Of a stretch of 64,000 bases of DNA, positions 52,534 through 62,872 are shown one piece after another. The stretch is taken from the NCBI GenBank assembly GCA_024134725.1, contig CP099863.1:801501-865500 (forward strand), in the 5' to 3' direction. Source of the DNA: Bacillus sp. 1780r2a1. GTDB lineage: Bacteria > Bacillota > Bacilli > Bacillales > Bacillaceae_H. Numbering within the stretch: the first letter of the stretch is position 1; each line of letters starts with the position of its first letter. The notes beneath the pieces are model-generated. The model was not told where the DNA came from and ran no database searches. It saw only the letters and a list, made by a program, of their open reading frames with translations. A program made the position numbers and the translations under genes.

Positions 52534-52812
52534 TCAGTAGTGGACGGGAGAATCAACTACATTCAATGAAAATGTCTTTGTTGTTTCATCTTCTCTACAA
52601 TTTAAGAATCCTAGCTCTACAAATAAAGATAAGTTTTTATAAACCGTATCGAAGCTGATTTTTTTATTTGTATTCTTCAAGTGATCAATTACTTGCTGAG
52701 CAGACAGCTCGGCATTTTGGCGACTACAGAAAAAGGATAGCAATACGCGACGTTGGCTAGTAATATGATAGCCATTTCTTTTTAAAAAAGTGATATATTC
52801 TTCTTGCATCAT
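52534..52812 (-). CDS. Fur-family DNA-binding domain, C-terminally truncated
   Basis: Only 92 residues, against about 140 for the family. It keeps the whole winged helix (NGYHITSQRRVLLSFFCSRQ, LSAQQVIDHLK, SFDTVYKNLSLFVELGFL) but stops at SPVHY, just where the His-rich metal-binding and dimerization domain should begin. A terminator follows at once. It may be a pseudogene or an unusual free-standing DNA-binding domain. Confidence 0.78.
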   Translation of the reverse strand: MMQEEYITFLKRNGYHITSQRRVLLSFFCSRQNAELSAQQVIDHLKNTNKKISFDTVYKNLSLFVELGFLNCREDETTKTFSLNVVDSPVHY

Positions 52813-53094
52813 GTATAAACTCCTCAGTATAAACTGTATGAAGCAATAAAAAATTGCTTACTATTAAAATACTTGTTTAAACAAGTGTTTGTCTAGTGAT
52901 ATGTTTTTTAACGTTTGTACGTATCCTAGTAGTTCCTTGTTAGTATAAAACTGGAAAAAAGACAAGACTATTCTGCATTTTTCTAAACCTATTGAATCAA
53001 AATGACGGATTGTAGTAATCAGTAGAGCTCATTTTCTTATAATTAAGAGTGACACTTAGTCATAAAGTGGACTTTACAAATGAGGTGATGAGTT

Positions 53095-54573
53095 TTGAAG
53101 TGGAAAAAAACAATTGGAAAAGGCGTCGTGACAGCCGCTGTGCTCTCGTTTGGCATGTGGGTTTCAGCTGGTGATGCATCTGCTCATGGGTACATACAGG
53201 AGCCGGCAAGTAGAGGGTACGTTGGATCGCTTGAAAAGCAGGTTATTGGCTGGCAAGCTGCGATGGAGAAGTATGGAAGAGTCATCGACAGTCCTCAGTC
53301 TGTAGAAGGCCTCAAAGGCTTTCCAGAACGCGGGCCTGCTGATGGGCATATCGCATCAGCAGAAGGAGGACTGGGACAAATTGATCAAGTAATGGATCGT
53401 CAAACGGCAGATGCTTGGAAAAAGCAAGATTTAAAAGGTGGGTTAAATACGTTTACGTGGAAGTACACGGCTCCCCATGCAACTTCAAAGTGGCATTATT
53501 ACATTACGAAAAAGAGCTGGAATCCCAATGAACCTTTAAAACGGTCAGATTTTGAACTAATTGGTACAGTGAATCATAATGGAACACCAGCAAATACAAA
53601 TTTAAGTCATAAAATTAACGTGCCAACAGATCGGAATGGCTATCACGTTATTTTAGGTGTATGGGACGTAGCGGATACACCTAATGCTTTTTATAACGTC
53701 ATTGATGTGAATTTAATCAACGATGAAGCAACTGACAAAGAGCCACCGTCAGCTCCTGCAAGCGTTGAAGCGTTAAGCGTTACAGATCGAACGGTTGAGC
53801 TAAGCTGGAGTAAATCAACAGATAATCAAGGAATTAAAGAATATGAGGTTTACCGCAACGGAGAAAAGATTGCGACAACCACCAATACAGTTTACAAAGA
53901 TTCCAGCGTTATGCCGGAAACGAGCTATGAATACTATATAAAAGCTATTGACTTTTCAGGGAACAGCAGCTCTGCTAGTCGAGTGGTTGCGGTTACAACT
54001 CAAAAATTGATTGAAGATACGGAAGCTCCAACAGCTCCAAGCGGTCTTCATAGTATGAAAGAGTCAGAGAGTTCCATTGAGTTAATGTGGTCGCCATCCG
54101 AGGACCAGGTAGGCGTTAAAGAATATGCAATCTACCGTGATGGACAGCTAATTGCAACGACTTCGAATACGTACTATGTAGATAAAAACCTGCAGTCAGC
54201 TACGAACTATACGTACACGGTCTTTGCCATTGATGCAGCGGGAAACGTTTCGGCTTCAAGTTCGCCACTAGAAGTTTCAACATTAAGCAGCAATTCTTCA
54301 GCAGAAGAGTGGAGTGAAAATAAAATTTATACTGCTGGTATGGTTGTTCAGTATAAAGGACTTGAATATAAAGCGAAATACTGGACCAAAGGCAATCAGC
54401 CTGATTCATCAGATGCGTGGGAGTTAGTAAGTGATGCCGTAGTGGAATGGAATGTCCAAAAAGCCTATCCAGGTGGTTCGAAAGTAAGGTATGGAAACCG
54501 CACATATGTAGCGCAATGGTGGACGCTTGGTGATACGCCAGGTACATCAGCCGTATGGAAGTTAGTAGAATAA
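53095..54573 (+). CDS. AA10 lytic polysaccharide monooxygenase with FnIII and CBM5/12 modules
   Basis: A secreted 492-residue protein. The signal peptide ends GDASA, so the mature protein starts at H31 (HGYIQEP), and H31 with H128 (APHATSKW) forms the copper-binding histidine brace. AA10 residues 31-207 are followed by two fibronectin III domains (about 218-303 and 312-398) and two CBM5/12 chitin-binding modules (about 406-447 and 451-492; WSENKIYTAGMVVQYKGLEY, WNVQKAYPGGSKVRYGNRTY). It cleaves chitin or cellulose by oxidation. TTG start after GAGGTGATG. Confidence 0.93.
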   Translation: MKWKKTIGKGVVTAAVLSFGMWVSAGDASAHGYIQEPASRGYVGSLEKQVIGWQAAMEKYGRVIDSPQSVEGLKGFPERGPADGHIASAEGGLGQIDQVMDRQTADAWKKQDLKGGLNTFTWKYTAPHATSKWHYYITKKSWNPNEPLKRSDFELIGTVNHNGTPANTNLSHKINVPTDRNGYHVILGVWDVADTPNAFYNVIDVNLINDEATDKEPPSAPASVEALSVTDRTVELSWSKSTDNQGIKEYEVYRNGEKIATTTNTVYKDSSVMPETSYEYYIKAIDFSGNSSSASRVVAVTTQKLIEDTEAPTAPSGLHSMKESESSIELMWSPSEDQVGVKEYAIYRDGQLIATTSNTYYVDKNLQSATNYTYTVFAIDAAGNVSASSSPLEVSTLSSNSSAEEWSENKIYTAGMVVQYKGLEYKAKYWTKGNQPDSSDAWELVSDAVVEWNVQKAYPGGSKVRYGNRTYVAQWWTLGDTPGTSAVWKLVE

Positions 54574-54589
54574 GATTGTAGAATCAAGG

Positions 54590-54619
54590 AGGACATTCGT
54601 TTCAATGAGTGTCCTTTTT
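54590..54619 (+). terminator. Terminator after the AA10 gene
   Basis: AGGACATTC and GAGTGTCCTTTTT form a hairpin. Confidence 0.75.
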
Positions 54620-54703
54620 CATGTCACAGATCGGTATACCAAATTTATTTTTTGTAAATTCAAAAAAATGATTGAAATCAAAAACTGAAGGTGCTTTAAT
54701 AAA

Positions 54704-54733
54704 TGTAAGCGATAACATATCACATATGTGATA
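54704..54733 (+). promoter_or_regulatory. cre box and palindromic operator of the glycolate operon
   Basis: TGTAAGCGATAACA (54704-54717) fits the CcpA cre consensus at every position. It abuts TATCACATATGTGATA (54718-54733), a perfect 16-bp palindrome. The palindrome is a likely site for the FadR-type regulator encoded 20 bp downstream, and the cre gives carbon catabolite repression. Confidence 0.75.
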
Positions 54734-54753
54734 ACTGAAAGGTGGGTGTTATT

Positions 54754-55449
54754 GTGAACGTAGAACGAATCGCTCGTAAAAAAATCTCAGAGTCAATTGA
54801 AGAGCAAATTGAAGCTATGATTGCTTCAGGTCAGTTCAAGCCGGGAGAAAAGCTTCCTTCTGTGCGAGAGCTATGCACATTATTTGGTGTAGGGCGCTCA
54901 TCGGTTCGCGATGCCATTACCGCGCTTAAAGGTAAAGGGATCGTTGATGTGAAACAAGGAGAAGGAACGTTTATTTGTCAGTTCGATTCATCTAAAATGT
55001 TTCAGTATACGATGCTGTTGCCAAGCGAAGAGGATGTTCGAGAACTATTTCAAGTCCGAAAGATGCTGGAGCCAGGCATTGCTGAAATGGCTGCCAAAAA
55101 TCGATCTCCAGAAGATTTAAAGAAATTAAAGCTAGCTCTCTCAAAAACATTTGAAAATGATTGGGAGGCTGATTACCACTTCCATCAAGTGATTGTCCAT
55201 GCAGCCGGCAATAAAATGTTAACTCAATTCATCCAGTTTATTTCCACGACCATGCAAAAAGCAATGATTGATTTTTATCAGTACATTCAACCACACGAAG
55301 CAATTTTAAAAGAGATTGCGTCACACCACTATCACATCTATGAATCCATTAAACAATCAAATTCAAAAGATGCCTACATACACATGCTGAATCATTTAGA
55401 ACTTGTTGAAAATATTCTACAAACAAGCTTAGCGCGCATCCAGCGCTAA
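54754..55449 (+). CDS. FadR-type GntR regulator of glycolate genes
   Basis: About 231 residues: a GntR winged helix (residues 1-70, with GEKLPSVRELCTLFGVGRSS) and an FCD effector domain containing ADYHFHQVIVHAAGNKML with metal-binding His. It resembles GlcC/LldR-type regulators of hydroxyacid catabolism. GTG 54754 follows GAAAGGTGGG. It leads the glycolate operon and probably binds the palindrome just upstream. Effector presumably glycolate or glyoxylate. Confidence 0.87.
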   Translation: MNVERIARKKISESIEEQIEAMIASGQFKPGEKLPSVRELCTLFGVGRSSVRDAITALKGKGIVDVKQGEGTFICQFDSSKMFQYTMLLPSEEDVRELFQVRKMLEPGIAEMAAKNRSPEDLKKLKLALSKTFENDWEADYHFHQVIVHAAGNKMLTQFIQFISTTMQKAMIDFYQYIQPHEAILKEIASHHYHIYESIKQSNSKDAYIHMLNHLELVENILQTSLARIQR

Positions 55450-55485
55450 GTCTTCATAAAAATTGAATTTCGATGGGGGAGTTTG

Positions 55486-56808
55486 ATGATTGCAGAACGA
55501 CTTTTTTCTGACCTTCAAGCGCTTTTTTCTGCTGAACAAGTGCAGGAAACAACAGAAGCACACTTGCTTGGAAATGGAGGAGAGGTTACGGTTTATCCCA
55601 CTTCTGAAGCCGAAATTGCAGCTGTTTTAACGTATGCGAACCAACATGGATATACGGTATCCACCATGGGTGCAGGTACGAAGCGAGGCTTTGGCGGATT
55701 AGTGCAGTCTGCTAATATCTTGCTATCTCTTTCTCGCTATAAGGGAATTGTGGAGCATGTACCGGGTGACATGACGGTTACCGTAAAAGGGGGCACACCG
55801 TTTAAAGAGCTACAAGATTATTTAGCTACGTACGGCCAGCAACTTTCTTTGGACCCGTATTGGCCAGAAATAGCAACAGTTGGTGGCGTTGTAGCAGCAA
55901 ATGACAGCGGGCCTAAACGCCATGGATATGGGTCTTGTCGAGATATTGTCATTGGCATGAGGCTTGTATATCCTGATGGGCAAATCATTCGTTCTGGCGG
56001 AAAAGTTGTCAAAAACGTAGCCGGCTACGATATGAATAAGCTTTTCATCGGTTCAATGGGGACGCTTGCAGTCATTTCTGAAATTACGCTAAAGCTTCGG
56101 CCGCTTCCAAAGTGTGAATCACTTGTTGTTATTGCGTTTCGGAGTCGAGCTTTAATGAATATCAGGTCTCTCGCAACTCAGATTTTGGATTCTATGCTAG
56201 AGCCTATATCGCTACAACTCATGAGTCCTTCTTTGAGTAGAGAGCTAATTGGAGAAGACGCTTACTGTTTAGCCATTGCGTTGGAGGACGTTGAGAGCTC
56301 CGTTCGTTACCAGGAAAAAGTGCTTCAAAAATTAGGAGCACCACAAGCAGTTGTTTCCATTCAATCCGAAGAAGAGCGAATTCGCTTTTGGCACCAGTTT
56401 TACCGAACAGGGATTAATGGAGCTACTTTTACACAAGGTGACTCTCTAACAGTGGGTTTAAAGATAGGAGTAAAAAATCTCGATGCCCTCAAGATAGTAG
56501 AAACCGCAGATGTGCTTGCAAATTCATATGATGTCCGCATTCGGGCACACGGAGGAATCGGTCAAGGCCTTTGTCAAATCGACATTAGTGGTGACTCTAA
56601 AGGTGTTCTAGCAGCGATTGCTGAGATGCGTAAGCAAGTTCATGAGCTAAAAGGGTATGCAGTTGTTACGCACGCACCGCTTGTACTTCGTCAGCAAATT
56701 AATGTTTGGGGAGAAAAGCCAGCTCACTTCTTTTTATACGAAGGAATTAAATCAAAGATAGACCCGAACAAAATGTTAAATCATAAGCGATTTGTGGGAG
56801 GGATTTGA
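55486..56808 (+). CDS. glcE: Glycolate oxidase FAD-binding subunit GlcE
   Basis: About 441 residues, a PCMH-type FAD-binding protein. MGAGTKRGFGG, VTVKGGTPFKELQ, GGVVAANDSGPKRHGYG and VVKNVAGYDMNKLFIGSMG are GlcE signatures. It is longer than E. coli GlcE (about 350). With GlcD and GlcF it forms the membrane-associated glycolate dehydrogenase. ATG 55486 or TTG 55483 after GGGGGAG. Confidence 0.9.
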   Translation: MIAERLFSDLQALFSAEQVQETTEAHLLGNGGEVTVYPTSEAEIAAVLTYANQHGYTVSTMGAGTKRGFGGLVQSANILLSLSRYKGIVEHVPGDMTVTVKGGTPFKELQDYLATYGQQLSLDPYWPEIATVGGVVAANDSGPKRHGYGSCRDIVIGMRLVYPDGQIIRSGGKVVKNVAGYDMNKLFIGSMGTLAVISEITLKLRPLPKCESLVVIAFRSRALMNIRSLATQILDSMLEPISLQLMSPSLSRELIGEDAYCLAIALEDVESSVRYQEKVLQKLGAPQAVVSIQSEEERIRFWHQFYRTGINGATFTQGDSLTVGLKIGVKNLDALKIVETADVLANSYDVRIRAHGGIGQGLCQIDISGDSKGVLAAIAEMRKQVHELKGYAVVTHAPLVLRQQINVWGEKPAHFFLYEGIKSKIDPNKMLNHKRFVGGI

Positions 56809-56811
56809 TTT

Positions 56812-58167
56812 ATGAGTGGAGAGGTTGTAAATGAGCCGGCCTGTACAGAGAAGAGCTTAACAAACTATTTATGGAAAGATAAGCCGGATCCAACGAAATG
56901 GGCTGACTGTGTGCACTGTGGTATGTGCTTGGAATCATGCCCAACCTATGAAATAACAGGTCAAGAGCAGCATTCACCAAGAGGGCGCGTTCACCTCATT
57001 AAGTCCGTAGCTGAAGGAAAGCTTGAAGTAAACGAACAGCTGATTGATCCAGTTTTTGATTGCTTAGACTGCAGAGCCTGTACGACGGCCTGTCCAGCTG
57101 ATGTGGACGTTGGGGGGCTGATTGAAGAAGCGCGCGGACAAATCCGCCAAGCGATGCCGCTTACCGGTGTGAAAGGAACCGTAAACGAGTTCTTTTTAAA
57201 AGGGTTATTTCCACACCAGCGACGTCTAGAGTCCGTCGGTTCACTGCTAAAGTTTTATCAAAAAAGCGGGCTGCAAAAAGCTGTTCGAAAGACGGGGCTT
57301 ATGAACGTAATGCCAAAGCATTTAGCTGAAATGGAAGCAGTCATGCCAGATATTAAACAGCCTGTACAAAAAAAATATAAGAAACAAACAACGATTCCTG
57401 CCAATAATGAAGCAAAAGCAAACGTAGCCTTCTTAACTGGATGCGTCATGGACGTGATGTTCAGCGATATTAATGATGCGACCATTCAAGTGTTAACGCG
57501 CAACGGAAACAACGTGACGATTCCGAAAAACCAAACGTGCTGCGGTGCTTTGCATGTGCATGCTGGTGACCGAGATATGGGAAGGAAGCTTGCAAAACAA
57601 AACATTGAAGCATTTGAAAATGACGAAACCATCATTGTAAATGCAGCGGGATGCGGCTGTATGCTGCAAGAATATCCCGAGCTGTTTCGAGAGGAAGAAA
57701 CGGAATGGTACGACAGAGCCAAAGCATTTTCCAGCAAAGTTCAGGACATTTCAAAATACCTATACGATACGGGTTATGAAAAACCGAACGCGTCTTTACA
57801 CACAACGATTACTTATCATGATGCTTGCCATCTTGCGCACGGTCAAGGCGTGAGAAAAGAGCCGCGCGATTTACTTCTTAACATACCGGGAGTGGAAATG
57901 GTGCATATGCCAAATGCCGATCGGTGCTGTGGCAGCGCTGGGATTTATAATATGACCAATCCAGAAATGGCAGGTGAAATTTTAAAAAGCAAAATGGAAA
58001 GCGTGCCCGAAGATGCTGAGCTAATCTCTATGGGAAATCCCGGCTGTATGCTTCAAATGGCAATGGGTGTAAAAAAATACGGTCGCAGCCAAAAGATTGT
58101 CCATACGGTTCAGCTGCTGCAGTGGGCGTATGAAAAAGAAGATGAAGAAAAGGGGTATCGCTCATGA
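56812..58167 (+). CDS. glcF: Glycolate oxidase iron-sulfur subunit GlcF
   Basis: A 451-residue protein with two 4Fe-4S motifs (CVHCGMCLESCP and CLDCRACTTACP) near residues 35-105 and two CCG domains (CCGALHVHAG and CCGSAGIYN) as in heterodisulfide-reductase-like subunits. It passes electrons from GlcD/GlcE to the quinone pool. It starts 3 bp after glcE and overlaps glcD by 4 bp. Confidence 0.92.
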   Translation: MSGEVVNEPACTEKSLTNYLWKDKPDPTKWADCVHCGMCLESCPTYEITGQEQHSPRGRVHLIKSVAEGKLEVNEQLIDPVFDCLDCRACTTACPADVDVGGLIEEARGQIRQAMPLTGVKGTVNEFFLKGLFPHQRRLESVGSLLKFYQKSGLQKAVRKTGLMNVMPKHLAEMEAVMPDIKQPVQKKYKKQTTIPANNEAKANVAFLTGCVMDVMFSDINDATIQVLTRNGNNVTIPKNQTCCGALHVHAGDRDMGRKLAKQNIEAFENDETIIVNAAGCGCMLQEYPELFREEETEWYDRAKAFSSKVQDISKYLYDTGYEKPNASLHTTITYHDACHLAHGQGVRKEPRDLLLNIPGVEMVHMPNADRCCGSAGIYNMTNPEMAGEILKSKMESVPEDAELISMGNPGCMLQMAMGVKKYGRSQKIVHTVQLLQWAYEKEDEEKGYRS

Positions 58168-59630
58168 AGAAGAAAAAAATTCGTTCAAATGATGTGCATA
58201 TCCTAGCGCTGGCTGCTCTTGTAGAAGGGAGAGGATCCATCTTATATGAAGAAGCGGATCTGCTCGCTTACGACTGCGATGGGTTTACCGTTCATCGCAA
58301 GCTGCCAAGAGCAGTGGTTTTCCCTGAGAATGCTGAAGAAGTGGCAAAAGTTGTGCGCTACTGCTCAAAGCATAATCTACCGTTTTTAGCTAGGGGAGCT
58401 GGTACAGGTCTAAGCGGTGGAGCAATTCCTCTCAACAATGAAGTAGTTATTAGCCTTGTTCGAATGAAGCGCTTGGTGAGCGTGGATCTTGAAAACCGAC
58501 AGGCAGTTGTTGAGCCTGGATTCATTAATTTAAAGCTCACAAACTCAATTGCAGATAAAGGCTATTATTACGCTCCTGATCCATCAAGTCAATACTGTTG
58601 TACAATTGGAGGCAACGTTGCGGAAAACGCAGGCGGCGCTCATTGTTTAAAGTATGGCGTCACAACAAATCATATTTTAGCACTTGAAGTAGTATTGCCA
58701 AATGGTGAAATCATTACTATTGGGGGAGAAGGTATTCAGGATACGCCAGGCTATGATCTTTTGGGACTGTTAACTGGCTCCGAAGGAACGCTTGGAATCG
58801 TAACGAAGATTACAGTTCGGATCTTAAAAAACCCTGAAGCCAAGCAGACGGTGCTAGCTTATTTTGACCATGTTTCAGATGGAAGCCAAGCGGTGTCTGA
58901 CATCATTTCAGCGGGTATCGTTCCAGCTGCTCTTGAAATGATGGATAAGATTGCGATTGAAGGTGTCGAGGCAGCGGCATTCCCAGTGGGCCACCCAAAA
59001 GACATTGAAGCGGTATTGCTTATTGAAGTGGATGGAATCTTAGCTGGCATTGGGGAACAAATTGATGAAATTCTTGCCGTTTGTCGACGGCATCACGTCA
59101 GAGAAGTAAAAGTAGCAAAAGATGAACAAGAGCGAGCAAGCTGGTGGGCAAACCGGAAAACGGGTTTTGGAGCGATGGGAGCAATCTCACCCGATTATCT
59201 AGTACAAGACGGCGTTATCCCGAGAAGCAAACTGCCAGAAGTGCTGGAGCGAATTAACGAAGTTAGCAAGCAATATGAGTTAAGAATTGCGAATATCTTT
59301 CACGCTGGTGATGGTAATCTACATCCGCTCATTCTATTCGATATGGCAAAACCGGGAGAAACGGACAGAGCGTTAAAAGCAGGCAGTGAGTGTTTACAGA
59401 TTTGTGCAGATGTTGGCGGAACCATTACAGGAGAACACGGTGTGGGTATCGAAAAGAAAGAAGAAATGAAATTTGTCTTTACGGATGAGGAAATTTTGGC
59501 TCAGACAAACATTCGTGAAGTGTTTAACCCAGAAAATTTACTAAATGCGGGTAAGCTGTTTCCAACTCCAAGTCGTTGCGCTGAAATTAAGCGTGATTTA
59601 AAGGATAAGCAAACAGCTGGACGTCCGTAA
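58164..59630 (+). CDS. glcD: Glycolate oxidase catalytic subunit GlcD
   Basis: A 488-residue FAD-linked oxidase with ARGAGTGLSGGAIP, IGGNVAENAGGAHCLKYG, LTGSEGTLGIVTK and the C-terminal NIFHAGDGNLHPLI and GEHGVGIEKK. It oxidises glycolate (or D-lactate) to the 2-oxoacid. It overlaps glcF. The malate synthase gene next to it argues for glycolate. Confidence 0.93.
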   Translation: MKKKKIRSNDVHILALAALVEGRGSILYEEADLLAYDCDGFTVHRKLPRAVVFPENAEEVAKVVRYCSKHNLPFLARGAGTGLSGGAIPLNNEVVISLVRMKRLVSVDLENRQAVVEPGFINLKLTNSIADKGYYYAPDPSSQYCCTIGGNVAENAGGAHCLKYGVTTNHILALEVVLPNGEIITIGGEGIQDTPGYDLLGLLTGSEGTLGIVTKITVRILKNPEAKQTVLAYFDHVSDGSQAVSDIISAGIVPAALEMMDKIAIEGVEAAAFPVGHPKDIEAVLLIEVDGILAGIGEQIDEILAVCRRHHVREVKVAKDEQERASWWANRKTGFGAMGAISPDYLVQDGVIPRSKLPEVLERINEVSKQYELRIANIFHAGDGNLHPLILFDMAKPGETDRALKAGSECLQICADVGGTITGEHGVGIEKKEEMKFVFTDEEILAQTNIREVFNPENLLNAGKLFPTPSRCAEIKRDLKDKQTAGRP

Positions 59631-59651
59631 TTATTAAGAGGAGGAAGTAAA

Positions 59652-61832
59652 ATGGTAGCTTATAAACAAATTGGAAAACTTCAAGTAGCACCTGTTTTGT
59701 ACAAATTTATTAATGAAGAAGCTCTGCCCGAGACTGGATTACAAGAGGAGGCATTTTGGAAAGGATTTGAACAACTTGTTGATGAGCTGACGCCAGAAAA
59801 TAAAGCACTGCTTGCTAAACGTGATGAACTGCAAGCCAAATTAAATCGATGGCATCGTGAAAATCGTGATTCCTTTGACTTTAATGCGTACAAAGCATTT
59901 CTTACGAGCATTGGCTATTTAGAAGCAGACGTAGCTGATTTTCAAATTTCAACAGCTAACGTAGACGATGAAATTGCGCTTCAAGCTGGGCCTCAGCTTG
60001 TTGTACCAGTTAACAATGCTCGCTACGCAATTAACGCGGCGAATGCTCGCTGGGGCAGCCTATATGATGCGCTTTACGGAACGGATGCAATCAGCTCAGA
60101 GAATGGAGCAGGAGTTCAAGGTCAGTATAATCCAATTCGAGGTGAAAAGGTCATTGCATTTGCAAAATCCTTTTTAAATCATACAATTCCATTAAAAGAA
60201 GGAAAGCATGAGAACGTTGTGCAGTACGTTGTGACGAATAAGGTGGAAGCTACGTTGGAGGACGGAACAATAACGGAGCTTAAAGAGCCGAGCAAGTGGA
60301 TTGGTTATCAAGGTGAAGGTTCAAACCCAAGTGCGCTGCTGTTTAAAAATAATGGTCTCCATTTTGAAATTCAAATTGATCGTCAAGATGCGATTGGGAA
60401 AAGCGATGATGCAGGTGTAAAAGATGTGCTGCTTGAATCAGCTGTTACAACCATTATGGACTGTGAAGATTCGGTAGCTGCAGTAGATGCTGAAGACAAA
60501 GTGGAAGTGTATCGAAACTGGTTAGGCTTAATGAAAGGTGATTTAACAGCGACGTTTAAAAAAGGTACAAAAACAGTGACTCGTACGCTAAATAGCGATC
60601 GCCAGTATGAAACGACAAGCGGAAATACCGTGACGCTTTCTGGACGCTCTTTGATGTTTGTACGCAACGTAGGTCATTTGATGAGCAACAGCGCCATTTT
60701 AGACGCCAATGGTGATGAAATTCAAGAAGGTATCCTAGATAGCGTGATTACAAGTTTAATAGCAAAGCATACGCTGCTTGGAAACGGTAAGTATCAAAAT
60801 TCCCAACAGGGCTCTGTGTATATTGTAAAGCCGAAAATGCATGGCTCTGAAGAAGTAGCATTTGCTAATAAGCTGTTTAATCGCGTAGAAGATTTAATCG
60901 AACTGCCTCGCTATACCCTTAAAATTGGAGTGATGGATGAAGAGCGCAGAACGTCACTGAACTTAAAAGCGTGTATTGAAAAAGTCAAAAATCGCGTTGC
61001 GTTTATTAACACAGGATTCTTAGACCGCACCGGAGATGAAATGCATACGTCTATGGAAGCAGGCGTCATGATTCGAAAAAATGATATGAAATCATCCGCT
61101 TGGCTAGCAGGCTATGAAAAATCAAATGTACTAACAGGATTAGCAAGCGGATTTCAAGGAAAAGCGCAAATTGGAAAAGGCATGTGGGCAATGCCAGATC
61201 TAATGGCTGAGATGTTGAAACAAAAAGTGGGTCACTTAAAAGCGGGAGCAAATACGGCATGGGTTCCATCACCAACCGCAGCTACGCTACATGCTCTTCA
61301 CTATCATGAAGTCTCGGTTGTAGACGTTCAAAACCAACTGATGAACGATTCTACTAATTTGCGAGATGATATTTTACAGGTGCCGCTTGCTGAAGAAGCT
61401 AACTGGACAAAAGAAGAGATACAGCAAGAATTAGATAACAACGCACAAGGTATACTGGGCTATGTAGTACGCTGGATAGATCAAGGAATTGGATGCTCAA
61501 AGGTTCCCGATATTAACGATGTAGGCTTAATGGAAGACAGAGCAACGCTTCGTATTTCAAGTCAGCACGTAGCAAACTGGTTACATCACGGAATTTGTAC
61601 AAAAGAGCAAGTTCTTGCGACGCTACAACGAATGGCGAAAGTCGTAGATAGCCAGAATGTGGGTGACGCTAACTATAAACCAATGGCACCTCATTATGAA
61701 AAGTCAGTTGCATTCCAAGCAGCGTGCGACCTTGTTTTTAAAGGATATGACCAACCAAACGGATACACTGAGCCAATCTTGCATGCGCGCCGTATTGAAG
61801 CAAAAGCAAAGCAAGCAATCCAACAAAAATAA
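59652..61832 (+). CDS. glcB: Malate synthase G
   Basis: A 726-residue monomeric malate synthase that condenses glyoxylate with acetyl-CoA to malate. The length and the inserted domains mark the G form; the catalytic region is seen in [54 protein letters not shown] and [21 protein letters not shown] precedes the ATG. It takes the glyoxylate made by GlcDEF into central metabolism without isocitrate lyase. Confidence 0.94.
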   Translation: MVAYKQIGKLQVAPVLYKFINEEALPETGLQEEAFWKGFEQLVDELTPENKALLAKRDELQAKLNRWHRENRDSFDFNAYKAFLTSIGYLEADVADFQISTANVDDEIALQAGPQLVVPVNNARYAINAANARWGSLYDALYGTDAISSENGAGVQGQYNPIRGEKVIAFAKSFLNHTIPLKEGKHENVVQYVVTNKVEATLEDGTITELKEPSKWIGYQGEGSNPSALLFKNNGLHFEIQIDRQDAIGKSDDAGVKDVLLESAVTTIMDCEDSVAAVDAEDKVEVYRNWLGLMKGDLTATFKKGTKTVTRTLNSDRQYETTSGNTVTLSGRSLMFVRNVGHLMSNSAILDANGDEIQEGILDSVITSLIAKHTLLGNGKYQNSQQGSVYIVKPKMHGSEEVAFANKLFNRVEDLIELPRYTLKIGVMDEERRTSLNLKACIEKVKNRVAFINTGFLDRTGDEMHTSMEAGVMIRKNDMKSSAWLAGYEKSNVLTGLASGFQGKAQIGKGMWAMPDLMAEMLKQKVGHLKAGANTAWVPSPTAATLHALHYHEVSVVDVQNQLMNDSTNLRDDILQVPLAEEANWTKEEIQQELDNNAQGILGYVVRWIDQGIGCSKVPDINDVGLMEDRATLRISSQHVANWLHHGICTKEQVLATLQRMAKVVDSQNVGDANYKPMAPHYEKSVAFQAACDLVFKGYDQPNGYTEPILHARRIEAKAKQAIQQK

Positions 61833-61856
61833 GCGAAGCAAGGAGCGAGGTTACGT

Positions 61857-62630
61857 ATGAAATTTGCGCGTTTTGAATTAGAAGGTGCGATACGCCAAGG
61901 AGTAGTAGAAAAAGAAAGCATTCGTGAAATAACAGGTAATGTATTTACGGAATGGGAATACACGGGGCGCACGTTTATACGAGAAGATGTAAAACTGTTA
62001 GCACCAATACAGCCAAATCAGATTATTGGTATTGGGGCTAATTACGTGAAGGCTGTGAGCGAGCTGCCTGAAAAGCTTCCTGACATTCCGGTATTTTTCT
62101 TTAAACCAACTTCATCTGTTATTGGGCCAGGTGAAGATATTATCATTCCGGAAGGAATTGAAGAAGTGAAATTTGAATCTGAGCTTGCGGTTGTTATCGG
62201 AAAAGAAGCAAAAAATCTTTCAGCTTCGAATGTTCGTGAGCATATCTTTGGCTATACGATTGGAAATGACGTAACGGCACCGCAATTTATTCATCCGGAC
62301 GGCCATTGGACGGTAGGAAAATCGTTTGATACATTCACGCCGCTTGGTCCTTATATTGAAACGGAGCTTGATCTTACAAATATCCGTGTGAAAGCGACGC
62401 TGGATGGAGTAGAAAAGCAAAATAGCGGGATGGATCTTATCATCGTCTCAGTTGAAAAAATGGTTGCTTATCTCTCTAATGTGATGACGCTCAAACCAGG
62501 AGACGTTATTTTAACGGGTAGTCCGGTAGGGGCCGAATTAGTGGGCGCAGGAAGCACTATTGATTGTCATATCGATGAAATTGGTTCACTGAACAATGCT
62601 TTTAGCAAAGTAAAAGTCAGCGTGAATTAA
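61857..62630 (+). CDS. Fumarylacetoacetate hydrolase-family protein
   Basis: A 257-residue FAH-superfamily protein. The metal site lies in KFESELAVVIGKEAKN (Glu pair) and GYTIGNDVTAP (Asp), and the loop KSFDTFTPLGPYI and ILTGSPVGAELVGAG are typical. Members split or isomerise 2-oxo acids, for example oxaloacetate or acylpyruvates. Here it ends the glycolate gene run; a role in clearing a side product or decarboxylating oxaloacetate is possible. Confidence 0.85.
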   Translation: MKFARFELEGAIRQGVVEKESIREITGNVFTEWEYTGRTFIREDVKLLAPIQPNQIIGIGANYVKAVSELPEKLPDIPVFFFKPTSSVIGPGEDIIIPEGIEEVKFESELAVVIGKEAKNLSASNVREHIFGYTIGNDVTAPQFIHPDGHWTVGKSFDTFTPLGPYIETELDLTNIRVKATLDGVEKQNSGMDLIIVSVEKMVAYLSNVMTLKPGDVILTGSPVGAELVGAGSTIDCHIDEIGSLNNAFSKVKVSVN

Positions 62631-62729
62631 CAAGAAAGAATGATTTGAAACAGCTTGGTATCTGCGATAAACTTGCGTGTCTACACGAATAAAACAGGTT
62701 CAGGCTGCTTAGTATTTCAATCATAACAA

Positions 62730-62782
62730 AAAATGACCTGTTCGAATTGCGACGTAATCGGATTTCGAGCAGGTTTTTATTT
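62730..62782 (+). terminator. Terminator before the permease gene
   Basis: ACCTGTTCGAATT and ATTTCGAGCAGGT form the arms, followed by TTTTTA. Confidence 0.8.
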
Positions 62783-62872
62783 ATGAAAAAAGGTAATAGC
62801 TTGACTGAAAAGAATGTTCTCTCACATAAAATAAACTGTTTTTAACACTTGTTGAAAAGGGGGAAGAAAAGC

